A stretch of DNA of 64,000 nt. Source: Euborellia annulipes. Lineage: Eukaryota; Arthropoda; Insecta; Dermaptera; Anisolabididae. The stretch lies in the NCBI GenBank assembly GCA_023213315.1, contig JAKCPI010004269.1, positions 1-64,000 on the forward strand, written 5' to 3'. The notes below the pieces were generated by a model. It saw only the letters and a list, made by a program, of their open reading frames with translations, ran no database searches and was not told the origin of the DNA. The translations under genes and the position numbers were made by a program. Of the stretch, positions 32,087-42,068 are shown piece after piece (the stretch's first letter is position 1; each line of letters opens with the position of its first letter).

Positions 32087-33595
32087 CCCCCCCCCCCCCC
32101 CTAAAATTTATTTTTTATTCGATTTTAATAAAATTTAAAATGACGCTTTCTTAGGGTGTAAATAATTGAAAAATGGTATTTTAGACATCAGAAAGTTCAA
32201 TCACCCCCCTGACCCCCCTGAAATTTATTTTTCATTCGATTTTAATAAAATTTAAAATGTTGCTTTCTTAGGGTGTAAATAATTGAAAAATGGTATTTTA
32301 GACATCAGAAAGTTCAAACACCCCCCTGACCCCCCCCTGAAATTTATTTTTCATTCGATTTTAATAAAATTTAAAATGACGCTTTCTTAGGGTGTAAATA
32401 ATTGAAAAATGGTATTTTAGACATCAGAAAGTTCAATCACCCCCCTGACCCCCCTGAAATTTATTTTTCATTCGATTTTAATAAAATTTAAAATGTTGCT
32501 TTCTTAGGGTGTAAATAATTGAAAAATGGTATTTTAGACATCAGAAAGTTCAATCACCCCCCTGACCCCCCCCTGAAATTTATTTTTCATTCGTTTTTAA
32601 TAAAATTTAAAATTACGCTTCCTTAGGGTGTAAATAATTGAAAAATGGTATTTTAGACATCAGAAAGTTCAATCACCCCCTGCCCCCCCCTGAAATTTAT
32701 TTTTCATTCGATTTTAATAAAATTTAAAATGTTGCTTTCTTAGGGTGTAAATAATTGAAAAATGGTATTTTAGACATCAGAAAGTTCAATCACCCCCCTG
32801 ACCCCCCCTAAAATTTATTTTTTATTCGATTTTAATAAAATTTAAAATGACGCTTTCTTAGGGTGTAAATAATTGAAAAATCGTATTTTAGACCTCAGAA
32901 AGTTCAATCACCCCCCTGCCCCCCCCCTGAAATTTATTTTTCATTCGTTTTTAATAAAATTTAAAATGTTGCTTTCTTAGGGTGTAAATAATTGAAAAAT
33001 GGTATTTTAGACATCAGAAAGTTCAATCACCCCCTGACCCCCCTGAAATTTATTTTTCATTCGATTTTAATAAAATTTAAAATGACGCTTTCTTAGGGTG
33101 TAAATAATTGAAAAATGGTATTTTAGACATCAGAAAGTTCAATCACCCCCCTGACCCCCCCTAAAATTTATTTTTTATTCGATTTTAATAAAATTTAAAA
33201 TGACGCTTTCTTAGGGTGTAAATAATTGAAAAATGGTATTTTAGACATCAGAAAGTTCAATCACCCCCCTGACCCCCCCCTGAAATTTATTTTTCATTCG
33301 TTTTTAATAAAATTTAAAATGTACGCTTTCTTAGGGTGTAAATAATTGAAAAATGGTATTTTAGACATCAGAAAGTTCAATCACCCCCCTGCCCCCCCCC
33401 CTGAAATTTATTTTTCATTCGATTTTAATAAAATTTAAAATGTTGCTTTCTTAGGGTGTAAATAATTGAAAAATCGTATTTTAGACCTCAGAAAGTTCAA
33501 TCACCCCCCTGCCCCCCCCCCTGAAATTTATTTTTCATTCGTTTTTAATAAAATTTAAAATTACGCTTCCTTAGGGTGTAAATAATTGAAAAATA
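32087..33595 (+). repeat. 118-bp satellite inside the Helitron, 12-13 units
   Basis: TTAGACATCAGAAAG or its variant recurs at 32181, 32298, 32417, 32534, 32653, 32770, 32888, 33007, 33123, 33241, 33361 and 33481 (spacing 116-120). Length varies in a C-run (cacccccctgacccccc). Units mostly alternate between atgACGctt and atgTTGctt, giving a dimer of about 236 bp. Related AT-rich sequence (gaaaaatatatt.atcaaat) flanks the array on both sides, so the array expanded inside the element. Confidence 0.95.
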
Positions 33596-33745
33596 TATTA
33601 ATCAAATATTTAAAATAAAAAATAAAAACTCTTTTTCATAATTAATTAAAATACATTTATCTGGACAACTCTTAGTCATATCCCGAGACGCCGCCCGCCA
33701 GGGCTAGCGGGGTAGGGTTGCCGAAGGCAACCCTACCGCAGCTAG

Positions 33746-33867
33746 TTTGTTACATATAACGCATCACTTAATATTTAAAAAATAGAAATTAGGTTTGTTC
33801 GTTTCGCTTGTCATTGCAGTATAATTTACACATTTTGCCCTTTCTGTTCGTTTCAAGCTTGAACTTT
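33746..33867. other. Unique DNA after the Helitron
   Basis: The target DNA resumes here (tttgttacatataacgc). No feature is seen. Confidence 0.5.
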
Positions 33868-34045
33868 TCTGCATATTTTTCTATCCAGAACCCAATTGCA
33901 GGAAAGTGATTATAAGTTATTTTATTTTTCCTGAGAATCTCCCGATTGGGTTATAATTGGGCCCTTATAGGGAATTCCCTATTCGGCATGCCTCCGACCC
34001 AATGGAATTGTGCAGGGCGATCACAGCGCCAAAGCTTTAGTAGAT
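33868..34045 (-). repeat. Inverted, diverged unit of the 214-bp repeat
   Basis: The reverse complement carries GGCATGCCGAATAGGG, CCTATAAGGGCCCAATTAT and CCCAATCGGGAGATTC, matching the forward units. It also holds a GGGAATTCCC decamer (33970-33979). With the forward array it brackets the Helitron. Confidence 0.85.
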
Positions 34046-34835
34046 GACCACCTTTCAAACTGTCGCCATTTTCTCTCAATCTCCTTGGAAACATAATTAA
34101 TATTGAAAAAAAAGCTTGTGATCGTTTGCTGCTATTTTAATTTTAATTTTTGTTTATTTATGTAATCTTTTAATCTATTTAATTCTTTCAATTATATTCA
34201 TTAGAAATTTTAGACGTAAGAACGCATTGGCCTGAAGAAGCCTCTTTAATTTTGATAAATGAATACAAGGAACATCATATCAACTTTATTTATTAAATGT
34301 CCTTTTGAAAGGTAAATAGATAAATTAAAAAAAGATTATAAATTTATAAAATTAATTTATTTATTTTTCACATTACCAGAGAACTAAAAGAAATTTTTTG
34401 CGAAAGAAAAAATATTTTCCCACATGTGATAGCTGATGGTAATACTATAGATATATAGCCAAGGTAAAAAAAAATTAATGTGATTTATTTTAGAGATATA
34501 AACTTATTTTTACATCCATATCTTTTTAAACAATTTTAGTAACGAATCTCAAGAAATATTGAAATCGACACAAAGAGAAAATGGAATTTTTAAAAAAATT
34601 TTTAAGATATGTAATCTTATTCTCAAATTAAAGAAAATTGATATCAAAACAAATATTATTTGATTTATAGAATTATTTGATTTTCCTTTTATTAAGAATT
34701 TAATTGAAGCGAAATAGAAATTAATTCACTTTCTTCATCATGAATTTCCTAATCATCATATGCTAAATCATTTTCAGGCAATGTATTTATTTATTTTTAT
34801 TTATTTAAGGATCAACTTTATAAAAATGACAACTG
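34046..34835. other. AT-rich DNA, nothing secure
   Basis: CCTGAAGAAGCCTC near 34212, followed by a distant tgataaatgaatac, vaguely recalls the Penelope-like termini but lacks GAAA and pairing. The rest is simple AT sequence. Confidence 0.4.
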
Positions 34836-35815
34836 AAGGACGGGCCACTTATGGATTTCCCTATGAGGCTAGTGGTTGGGATGCCTCTTTGGGACCTCTT
34901 TGGGACTTCCTCATCGGGGCACAAGTGGGATTGCCCAATTAGGGCCAGATTGGCCTTTGCGTGACATCCCTGAGGGATCTTTATGGGGCCACATAGGGAT
35001 TTCCCTGTGAGGCTAGGGGTTGGGATGCCTCTTTGGGGCCTCTGGGATTTCCTCATCGGGGCACAAGTGGGATTGCCCAATCAGGGCCAGATTGGCCTTT
35101 GCGTGACATCCCTGAGGGATCTTTATGGGGCCACATAGGGATTTCCCTATGAGGCTAGGAGATGGGGTGCCTCTTTGGGACTTCCTCAACGGGGCACAAG
35201 TGGGATTGCCCAATTAGGGCCAGATTGGTTTTTGCATGACATCCCTGAGGGATCTTTATGGGGCCACATAGGGATTTCTCTATGAGGCTAGGGGATGGGG
35301 TGCCTCTTTAGGACCTCTTTGGGACTTCCTCATCGGGGCCCAAGTGGGATTGCCCAATTAGGGCCAGATTGGCCTTTGCGTGACATCCCTGAGGGATCTT
35401 TATGGGGCCACATAGGGATTTCCCTGTGAGGCTAGGGGTTGGGATGCCTCTTTGGGGCCTCTTTGGGATTTCCTCATCGGGGCACAAGTGGGATTGCCCA
35501 ATCAGGGCCAGATTGGCCTTTGCGTGACATCCCTGAGGGATCTTTATGGGGCCACATAGGGATTTCCCTATGAGGCTAGGAGATGGGGTGCCTCTTTGGG
35601 ACTTCTTCAACGGGGCACAAGTGGGATTGCCCAATTAGGGCCAGATTGGTTTTTGCATGACATCCCTGAGGGATCTTTATGGGGCCACATAGGAATTTCC
35701 CTATGAGGCTAGGGGATGGGGTGCCTCTTTGGGACCTCTTTGGGACTTCCTCATCGGGGCACAAGTGGGATTGCCCAATTAGGGCCAGATTGGTTTTTGC
35801 GTGACATCCCAATGT
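34836..35815 (+). repeat. About 140-bp satellite in a 421-bp higher-order unit
   Basis: TTGCCCAAT recurs at 34931, 35073, 35206, 35350, 35494, 35627 and 35771. The spacings are 142, 133, 144, 144, 133 and 144. Three monomer types therefore repeat with a 419-421-bp period, visible in variants such as gaggctaggagatggggtgc against gaggctaggggttgggatgc. The many overlapping minus-strand frames (PTCAPMRKSQ-type) are repeat artefacts. Exact GGGATTTCCC occurs at 34996, 35148, 35415 and 35559. Confidence 0.95.
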
Positions 35816-35877
35816 ACGTCCCTAATGGGCAACCCAATGAGGCCCCAATAGGTCTCACATAAAAATTTCTAGTCGGG

Positions 35878-36395
35878 AATATTCTCCCTAAGACATTTAT
35901 TAAGTTCATTCCTCACAAAACAATTGGAAAATTTGAGATATGTCTAGTTATGAAATTTCCTTTCTAAAATTTATTTCCTAGTTGGGAATTATAAATTTTA
36001 ATTGCGTATTCATAAAAGGATGTCGAAATTAAAATAATCCTTACCGTATACACAATCTTTAATCTCAAATAAAATTAATTACTTTTTAAAAGTATGCTTT
36101 TGTATGCTTTTAGGAACTATTATTATGAGAAATGGAAATGTCTAAAAAACTTATTTTTGATGTTCATATCATCTTTAGATTTTTTTATTTAAATCACAGT
36201 CTTCAAAAGAATTCTTCTTAAAAAATTCGTTATTAAACTTATCTGTTTATTTTTTTTCCCTTCGACGGAGAGAAAATGTTTACAAAAAAAAAAAAAAAAA
36301 AATTCTCACTTTTGTCGGGAACGTCGAAATATTGATGTGCGAACAAACTTTCCAAAGTCTTATTTCGTAGGTAAATCAGATTCTTTTTTTAAAGC
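35878..36395. other. AT-rich DNA, nothing identified
   Basis: Simple sequence with a poly(A) at about 36283-36301. No supportable feature. Confidence 0.5.
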
Positions 36396-36890
36396 CGTAT
36401 GACGGGCATGTATTTACATCATTATCCACGATATGACTGTTTGATTTTTCCCCTTTTGCACACTCCCTTTTCGAAACGAAAGAAGAGATAGGAAATCCAA
36501 GACATTAAACTTTAGGTCGTCGCCTCCCAAACTCAAAGATGCAACGCACAAAGGCGGGACACACGTAGGCGACGGCTGCTGCTGGCAAATCTTATTGGCG
36601 CATAAATCAATATTTGCGCCAAATAAATCAGACGCGATGGTCCCCCATCCACCCCCGGTTAAGTTAAGGGGCAACGGGGGTGGGGACTGTCGCAATTCAT
36701 TGCCTGAACAAACAGTGCCTTTGGATGGCACAGAGTTTCCCATTCCCTTGGAAATTGCGCGACCCCCGACGCCAATCTACACTCCAGCACTCATTCCCTT
36801 GCCTGCTTGCTTGCTTGCCCGACAGGCAAAATTGCAAATGCCCAATTTTTTTTTCACCCTTCAGCCCTTTTAAAATTTATTCTCCGGCCG
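36396..36890. other. Unique GC-richer island
   Basis: The stretch contains attggcgcataaatcaatat at about 36594, an inverted TTGGCGC/GCGCCAA pair around it, and a C/G-rich segment (36640-36690). Frames on both strands (109, 92 and 75 codons) overlap without recognisable motifs. The base composition and lack of repeats suggest a regulatory element or unrecognised exon. Confidence 0.35.
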
Positions 36891-37905
36891 ATTGCGATGA
36901 CATTTAAGAGATTAGAATTTATTTTTGTTGGTAAATAAATTTCTCGCTTGGTGAATGTAAACGCTAGATAAATATAAAAATATAACACACCCTAAGTACA
37001 ATAGAAAATGTGAAATTGATTACCAGAGAGAGTGAGAGAGAAAGAGAAATTATAACCCAAAAGAGAGAGTTGTCCTCGTTATCAATGCAAAGTGAAAATT
37101 GTATAAAGTGATTTAATTAGAAGAGCCGTGTGGCAACATTGTCATTTCTGGTTTTCATCAGTTACCGATTCAGAAGAGGATAGAGTCAGCCAAGAGAATT
37201 AAAGAAACAATTACTATACTTCATCCACTTTGGAAAAATATTTTTTAAACGCAATGAAAAAAAAAAGTAAAATTTGATTTACAAAACAAACAATTTTGGA
37301 ATATTGATTAAAATTAAAATAACGACCAGGTCGATTGATAGAAGTTTAATCATTTTTTATGGCAGGTTGACTTTAAAACATTTTTGTGAAAAAATATTAT
37401 TAAATCATCAATGGTTCAGCGACCTTAAATGAATAAATAAAATAAATGTATTGTACATAATACAGATTATTATAATCTATTATTATTATTATTATTATTA
37501 TTAATATTAAAAATTAAAATAAGCATTATTAGCTATTAAAGATGAATGGTTCGTTTCCTCTGTAATCGAATAATGTAGATTATTATAATCTATCATTATT
37601 TTTTATATATGTGAAAAAATGGGGAGGACCTTTCACTCATAATATGATTTATTCATCTCGTTCGCTGTACGAACGAGGGAAGGCCTCTCACTTTCACCTC
37701 TAGTAGTCCAACAATTAGATCTATAGCACAGTAAAGTCAAGAAAAAAAAAAAATTTTGTAATAGGTTTTTATTGTACTTATATTGTTGTATTATTGTATT
37801 TAATTTTTTTTTTTTTTTGGTATACAAATTTTGTAAAAATATATTTTATAACGACTTTAAGCCCAATGGCGGTAAGCTAAAGGGGCAGAATAAAAAAAAA
37901 GAAAA
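36891..37905. other. AT-rich DNA with local duplication
   Basis: AGATTATTATAATCTAT occurs at about 37462 and again at about 37576, the first followed by an (ATT)n run. No gene is seen. Confidence 0.5.
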
Positions 37906-37907
37906 AA

Positions 37908-38105
37908 AACTGGTGTGAGTGGTCGCACAGCTTACAAACTTCTCTTACCTTTGATAAGAGAAAGTTGTGTTCTGTGCTTGTCACACCAGATTTTTTTTGA
38001 TGACATACATTTAGTTTCCGATAATAATTAATTAAAATTCAAGATGTAATAAAATTTTTAAGTATGAGTGGTTTTTGGAGTTGTGATTTGTTAACTATTT
38101 TTGTT
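37908..38105 (+). repeat. Fold-back family, partial copy with end hairpin
   Basis: CTGGTGTGAGTGG at 37910 pairs with TGTCACACCAG ending at 37989, with a ctcttaccttTGATaagag tip. It continues into the conserved catttagtttccgata and aattcaagatgtaata words, then stops before the next copy. Confidence 0.75.
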
Positions 38106-38135
38106 TTTGAACTTTTTTAATTATTTTAAAAAACT

Positions 38136-38750
38136 CTGGTGTGACTGGTCACACAGCACACAACTTTCTCTTATCTTCGGTAATCGAAAGTTGTGTTCTG
38201 TGCTTGTCACACCAGATTTTTTGTGTCGAGATATATTTAGTTTCCTCCGATATATAAAAATTCAAACTTTATAAAAATAGGAAAATATTTATATTTTGTT
38301 AACACGGCAATCATTTCTCCTATCTTTCCTTTTTTTTTCAGGGAAAAATGAGAATATACATTTGAAAGAGCATCTAAAATATAATTGATTTTTGAATTTT
38401 AATCAAAAGCGAATTTTGAGAAATTCGAAAAAAATTGAAAAAGTACATCAGTACAGTGCTAGTATTTTTTGGCCGATTTTGTTCAAAAGTTTCGTGTCAC
38501 GTCCCAGGGCGGTGCCTATTTTAAATATAAAATTTCACCCTCCTATCTCTTTTTGTTCTTGAGATACTTTGCTCACAGACAGCCACACACAGACAGACAG
38601 ACCATGATGCGAAAACCACTTTTTTGGATTCAGGGGATTTCAAAACGTGTATATCCATCAAAATCTCGACATCGAATTTTTGACATGAATCCAATATCTC
38701 TATATACTGTATATTAACATATATGACTATAGATAAGAGAAAGAAAAAAT
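38136..38750 (-). mobile_element. Fold-back element, near-complete inverted copy
   Basis: The end hairpin is at 38136-38215 (CTGGTGTGACTGG ... CTTGTCACACCAG). The conserved body follows in reverse order to that at 16215-16938: GTCGAGATATATTTAGTTTC, CATCAGTACAGTGC, TTCGTGTCACGTCCC, acagacagacagacc, AAATCTCGACATCGAA. It ends near 38745 in gataagagaaag. The frame 38469-38717 is not coding. Confidence 0.8.
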
Positions 38751-38870
38751 TCTCTTAACAATCCAGCTCATTTAAGCCGCCGAATGATTTAAAATTAAAA
38801 TAAAAGTCCTGAAGATGAGTAAAATTTCTTGAAACATCATTTATTTTATAAACACCGTATACCAGAGACT
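38751..38870 (+). repeat. Decayed Penelope-like terminus (motif E)
   Basis: CCTGAAGATGAG (38809) and CTTGAAACATC (38828) keep the CUGAAGA, extra U, stem and GAAA order of the other hammerhead-like motifs. AAAATAAA (38797) and TTTATTTT (38840) could pair as stem I. Helix III is not self-complementary. Confidence 0.25.
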
Positions 38871-39140
38871 GAAAAATATTTGTCATTTTAATGTTTGTCT
38901 TTTAGTAGACATGATGGGTTAAAATCTCAGAAGATAAATGTTATGTAAATACTTTTTTTTTTGATAATTAATTTCATTTTTTTCTTGGTTTAAAAATAAA
39001 CGAACTTTATAAAAAGAAACCTATTAATATCATAGAAAAAAAAATGAAAAATTTTTTATCATGACATTTTTCAATAGGCGGAAAATTTCTCTCGAAGATT
39101 TTGAATTGATTATAATAAGTAGAAGAAAGATATAGAGGAG
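38871..39140. other. AT-rich DNA, nothing identified
   Basis: No supportable feature. Confidence 0.5.
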
Positions 39141-39400
39141 AGAGGGGGCACGTCTGATCTTAACCAGTCGTTAATCACAGGTGACCTGGCCTCTTCCTTC
39201 ACGGTGAATCGAATACAAATGCCTCGTCGAATCTAATTACAAACAGCCCTTGACGGAGGCCTGCAGTCCCTGCGGCCCCGAGTCCTGGCTAATGATACGC
39301 GTGCCTTGAAAAGAGGGAAACCTACCCACCCAGGTAGACGAGCTACCAGCTCGTTTAATCGAATTATTTGAAGCCCAGATTGGACTGCCAAATTGGAATG
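39141..39400. other. Unique GC-richer island
   Basis: Non-repetitive segment (for example cggccccgagtcctggc, tgatacgcgtgccttg) including a small hairpin agacGAGCTAccAGCTCgtt at about 39338. The 72-codon minus-strand frame is unrecognised. Candidate conserved non-coding DNA. Confidence 0.3.
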
Positions 39401-40254
39401 GGTATAAAAAAAAAATCTGGAAAACTCATATGATATGAACTCTATGTTCATTACGATACACTTTGTGGTTGCATCAAAATTAACGAATTAGTTTGTACTA
39501 CAGAGAATATAAAATATTTTCTTTTATTCTATCAACATATATTAATTTATAAATTTCAACTAATAAATTTTAATATCCTTTGAATAGAAATTTTATAAAT
39601 TGCCCAGGGCGTTTGCCTTTTACTGCGACCTTTAAATTATAAAGTTACAAACAATTCATTTTAATTAAAAAAAAATAATTTATTGTATATTTGCATAATA
39701 ATAATTACTTTTTTGAAGAAGAAAAATTAGTTTGCCTCTTCCTTCTGAGCCTAAATTCGCATATTAAACACCATGATCTATGATTCTTTGATTAATATTT
39801 AGGAAGAGAGGATGTCAGCCTCTATCAAATGAAAATCTCAATCCCGGCTTTAATTATATAATGCCATCAGTTCTTATGAGCTGAAACGAGCATAAATAAA
39901 ATTTATAATACAACATAAAATTTTTTTGTAATTAAAAAAACAATGGATCTTACAATATTGGCATTCTCAAAGTATTCACCATTGAGATGCAGATAGAGTT
40001 GCCATATAAAAACATATAAAATTATATAAAATACCTACATAAGGTGTCGTATGCTCAACAGTTTATATTCCGAAGTCTCAAATGTATATAAAATTTTTAT
40101 TAAATATAACATGAATATTAGGGAAAACAACGAACTCTCTGAGAACCCTGACCTATAACTTGACCTATTTGAAAATATATTTTTTTTTTTGCAAATGATC
40201 ATATTCTATATAAATGAAGGGTGGATACAGAGTAGTTTCTCGGAGGCGGGGTAA
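39401..40254. other. AT-rich DNA, nothing identified
   Basis: Simple sequence and scattered A/T runs only. Confidence 0.5.
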
Positions 40255-40340
40255 TCTGGTGCGACTAGTAACACAGCACACAATTTTTTCTTACTTTCGG
40301 TAATTTAAAGGTGCATTCTGTACTTGTTTACCAGAATATA
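40255..40340. repeat. Fold-back hairpin, diverged copy
   Basis: AATCTGGTGCGACTAG at 40253 and the acttgttTACCAGA end near 40335 are a decayed CTGGTGTGA hairpin. It closely matches the copy at 47960-48042 (gcattctgtacttgtttacc), so these two form a subfamily. Confidence 0.6.
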
Positions 40341-40780
40341 TATACAAATCAAATTTTTAAGTTTTAATTTTGAAAATTTTACATTAAAAAAAATAAATAA
40401 ATAAAAATATTTTTCTCAAATCTCGGGGGGGGGGGGTAATTACCCCTTTATCCTCCCCTTTGTATCCTCCCTTGATAAAAATAATGTTATAAAAAACAAT
40501 TTATCAATTGTAATATTATATCTGGGTGTCTGCATTATTTAAAATGGACAAATATACATTATTAAAGCCTATATAATCTGCCTGATAGTTTAATGCCCCT
40601 GTGTCCTTATGTTTTTATAAAACTTTTTTCTGCTACCCGACTTTTATTTGTTTGTTGTCCACCTTCATTCTTAGTTGATCACTTTTTTTTCAAAATCAAT
40701 AAATACTTAGGTCTATTTATTCATATTTTTAATATACTGGAAGCGTTATAAAAAAACAGAGTGAAATATTTACTGTACTT
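40341..40780. other. AT-rich DNA with a G-run
   Basis: A (G)11 run lies near 40426. No gene is seen. Confidence 0.5.
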
Positions 40781-41720
40781 TTTTTTTCCTTTTAAAGTGG
40801 AAAGTAAGCTTATTGTATTTCCTTCCCAGTTCAAATGCATTAATATCTCTTAGAATGAAATTGTCGGCCTTTCCTCCGCCATCAGCCAAGCCTTGATTCC
40901 ATTTCGACTTTTTTCGTCCAGCCTTTGAACTTGTATTTTTTTTTTTTTTTTTTTTTTTTGTTACGGTCCTTTTACCAAAGACGTCCAACGCTACTAGTCA
41001 TGAAAGCAAACGGCAAACGCCTCGGAGCATGTTGGTTTATGTATTAGATCTTGAGACAGCCGAAGAGTGGCTCCCAACTCCCACAACCCACCTCATTCAC
41101 AAGACGTGTGCGTGATGGGTCGAAAAAGCCTCCGACTTATAGTGGGGGCGAAATTTCAAAAACAGAAACCTCATCTCACGGTTAACAAGTTAATCTAAAA
41201 GCCAGATGCACAAAAAAAAAAAAAAAATTAGCTAAATACTTGCATGTGAAAATCATAATAAAAAAAAAGGAACTAATAAAGTTAATGAGGCATGGAGCAG
41301 CGTGCCGTAAAGATTATTCATTGGAGCGATAAAAACGTTTAAATAAAACAAGACTATATAGGCCTTGATGAAAAAAACCCCTTCGAGTCCATAAAATCTT
41401 CCGATCGAATGTTTATCAGTCGCTGTCGGTCTCATTCAATTAAAATATATTGGACCTCACTAATTATGTGTTTATTTACTTCATTAAAGGCTGAAGAGCT
41501 TTCGATGTGAGTTGGGAGAATGATTTGAAAGAGTAGGGAATGGGTGGATGAAGCCATGCATAAAATTCACCCTTCCAGCCACAGACTTGAGCATTAGTTA
41601 ACAAGTGGCACATTGTGCCTATGAGAGGGCCTCCCCCTTCTTCCCTGTCACCGTCAATCTCACTTTAATTCGCAATCGAAAGCCAAGCCTTCATAACTTG
41701 TTCTAAAGAGAAAATAAAGA
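40781..41720. other. Extended unique island
   Basis: Several non-repetitive blocks (40800-40930, 40980-41200, 41280-41440, 41460-41690) are split by poly(A/T) runs. They hold words typical of regulatory DNA such as gattattcattggagcgat (about 41311) and cgataaaaacg. Frames are short and unrecognised. Poly(T) at 40936-40959 lies inside one of them. Confidence 0.3.
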
Positions 41721-41857
41721 ATTTAATTAATCATTTTTTTTTAAATCTTCGAACAATCTTACAAACGATTTATTTATAATGGTGTTATCAATAAAATTGT
41801 GAAGGTATAGTGAGCGCCACCTGGGAGCTAGGCCTTTAGTAATGGTTTAGTATATGG
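41721..41857. other. AT-rich DNA
   Basis: No feature is seen between the island and the MITE. Confidence 0.5.
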
Positions 41858-41859
41858 TA

Positions 41860-42066
41860 CCGTGCAGAGAAAAGATATTGGACAAGCTCGCGTCTGCCTG
41901 GCTTTTGAGCCTTACGCATGGGCAACCATTTACTTCCAAATGGACATGTCCCCTGCAGGGTTCTCTTAACAACAACTCAATATACAGACTTTTGTAAATG
42001 GTTGCCTGTGCGTGGGGCTCAAAAGCCAGGTGGAGGCCAGCTTGTCCAATATTTTTCTCTGCACGG
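41860..42066. mobile_element. TA-site MITE with about 75-bp inverted ends
   Basis: CCGTGCAGAGAAAAGATATT at 41860 and its complement ending CTCTGCACGG at 42066 are bordered by TA (41858-41859 and 42067-42068). The arms extend through ggcttttgagcc to gcaaccattta. A TA target suggests a Tc1/mariner-type transposase. The centre (acatgtcccctgcagggttc) is unique. Confidence 0.85.
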
Positions 42067-42068
42067 TA

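Larger units (their letters stand above)
31723..33745 (+). mobile_element. Non-autonomous Helitron, 2.0 kb
   Basis: The 5' end TCTATACTATTATATAAA starts right after an A (31722). The 3' end is a 12-bp GC-rich hairpin (33711-33722 with 33726-33737, loop GAA), four bases, then CTAG at 33742-33745 followed by T. Insertion between A and T, a 5' TC, a 3' hairpin and CTRR are the Helitron hallmarks. Inside lie a (CTGT)n run (31749-31809), the family-like ctactggaccgattttcatg, and a 118-bp satellite. There is no RepHel frame. Confidence 0.85.
30977..35877. mobile_element. Composite repeat region bounded by CCCGACTAGAAATT ends
   Basis: CCCGACTAGAAATT at 30977-30990 is exactly inverted at 35864-35877. 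Between them lie a 214-bp array, a Helitron, an inverted unit and a second array. This may be one large element invaded by a Helitron. Alternatively it may be two related elements, the first ending near 34045 and the second occupying about 34840-35877. No clear target duplication was found and no frame encodes a transposase. Confidence 0.4.

Noticed and set aside
34205..34290. Another hammerhead-like motif at CCTGAAGAAGCCTC
   Set aside because: No GAAA after a stem and no pairing stem I could be found.
34805..35812. Series of minus-strand frames rich in Pro/Ser/Lys
   Set aside because: Products of the 140-bp satellite; frames follow the repeat period, not codons of a conserved protein.
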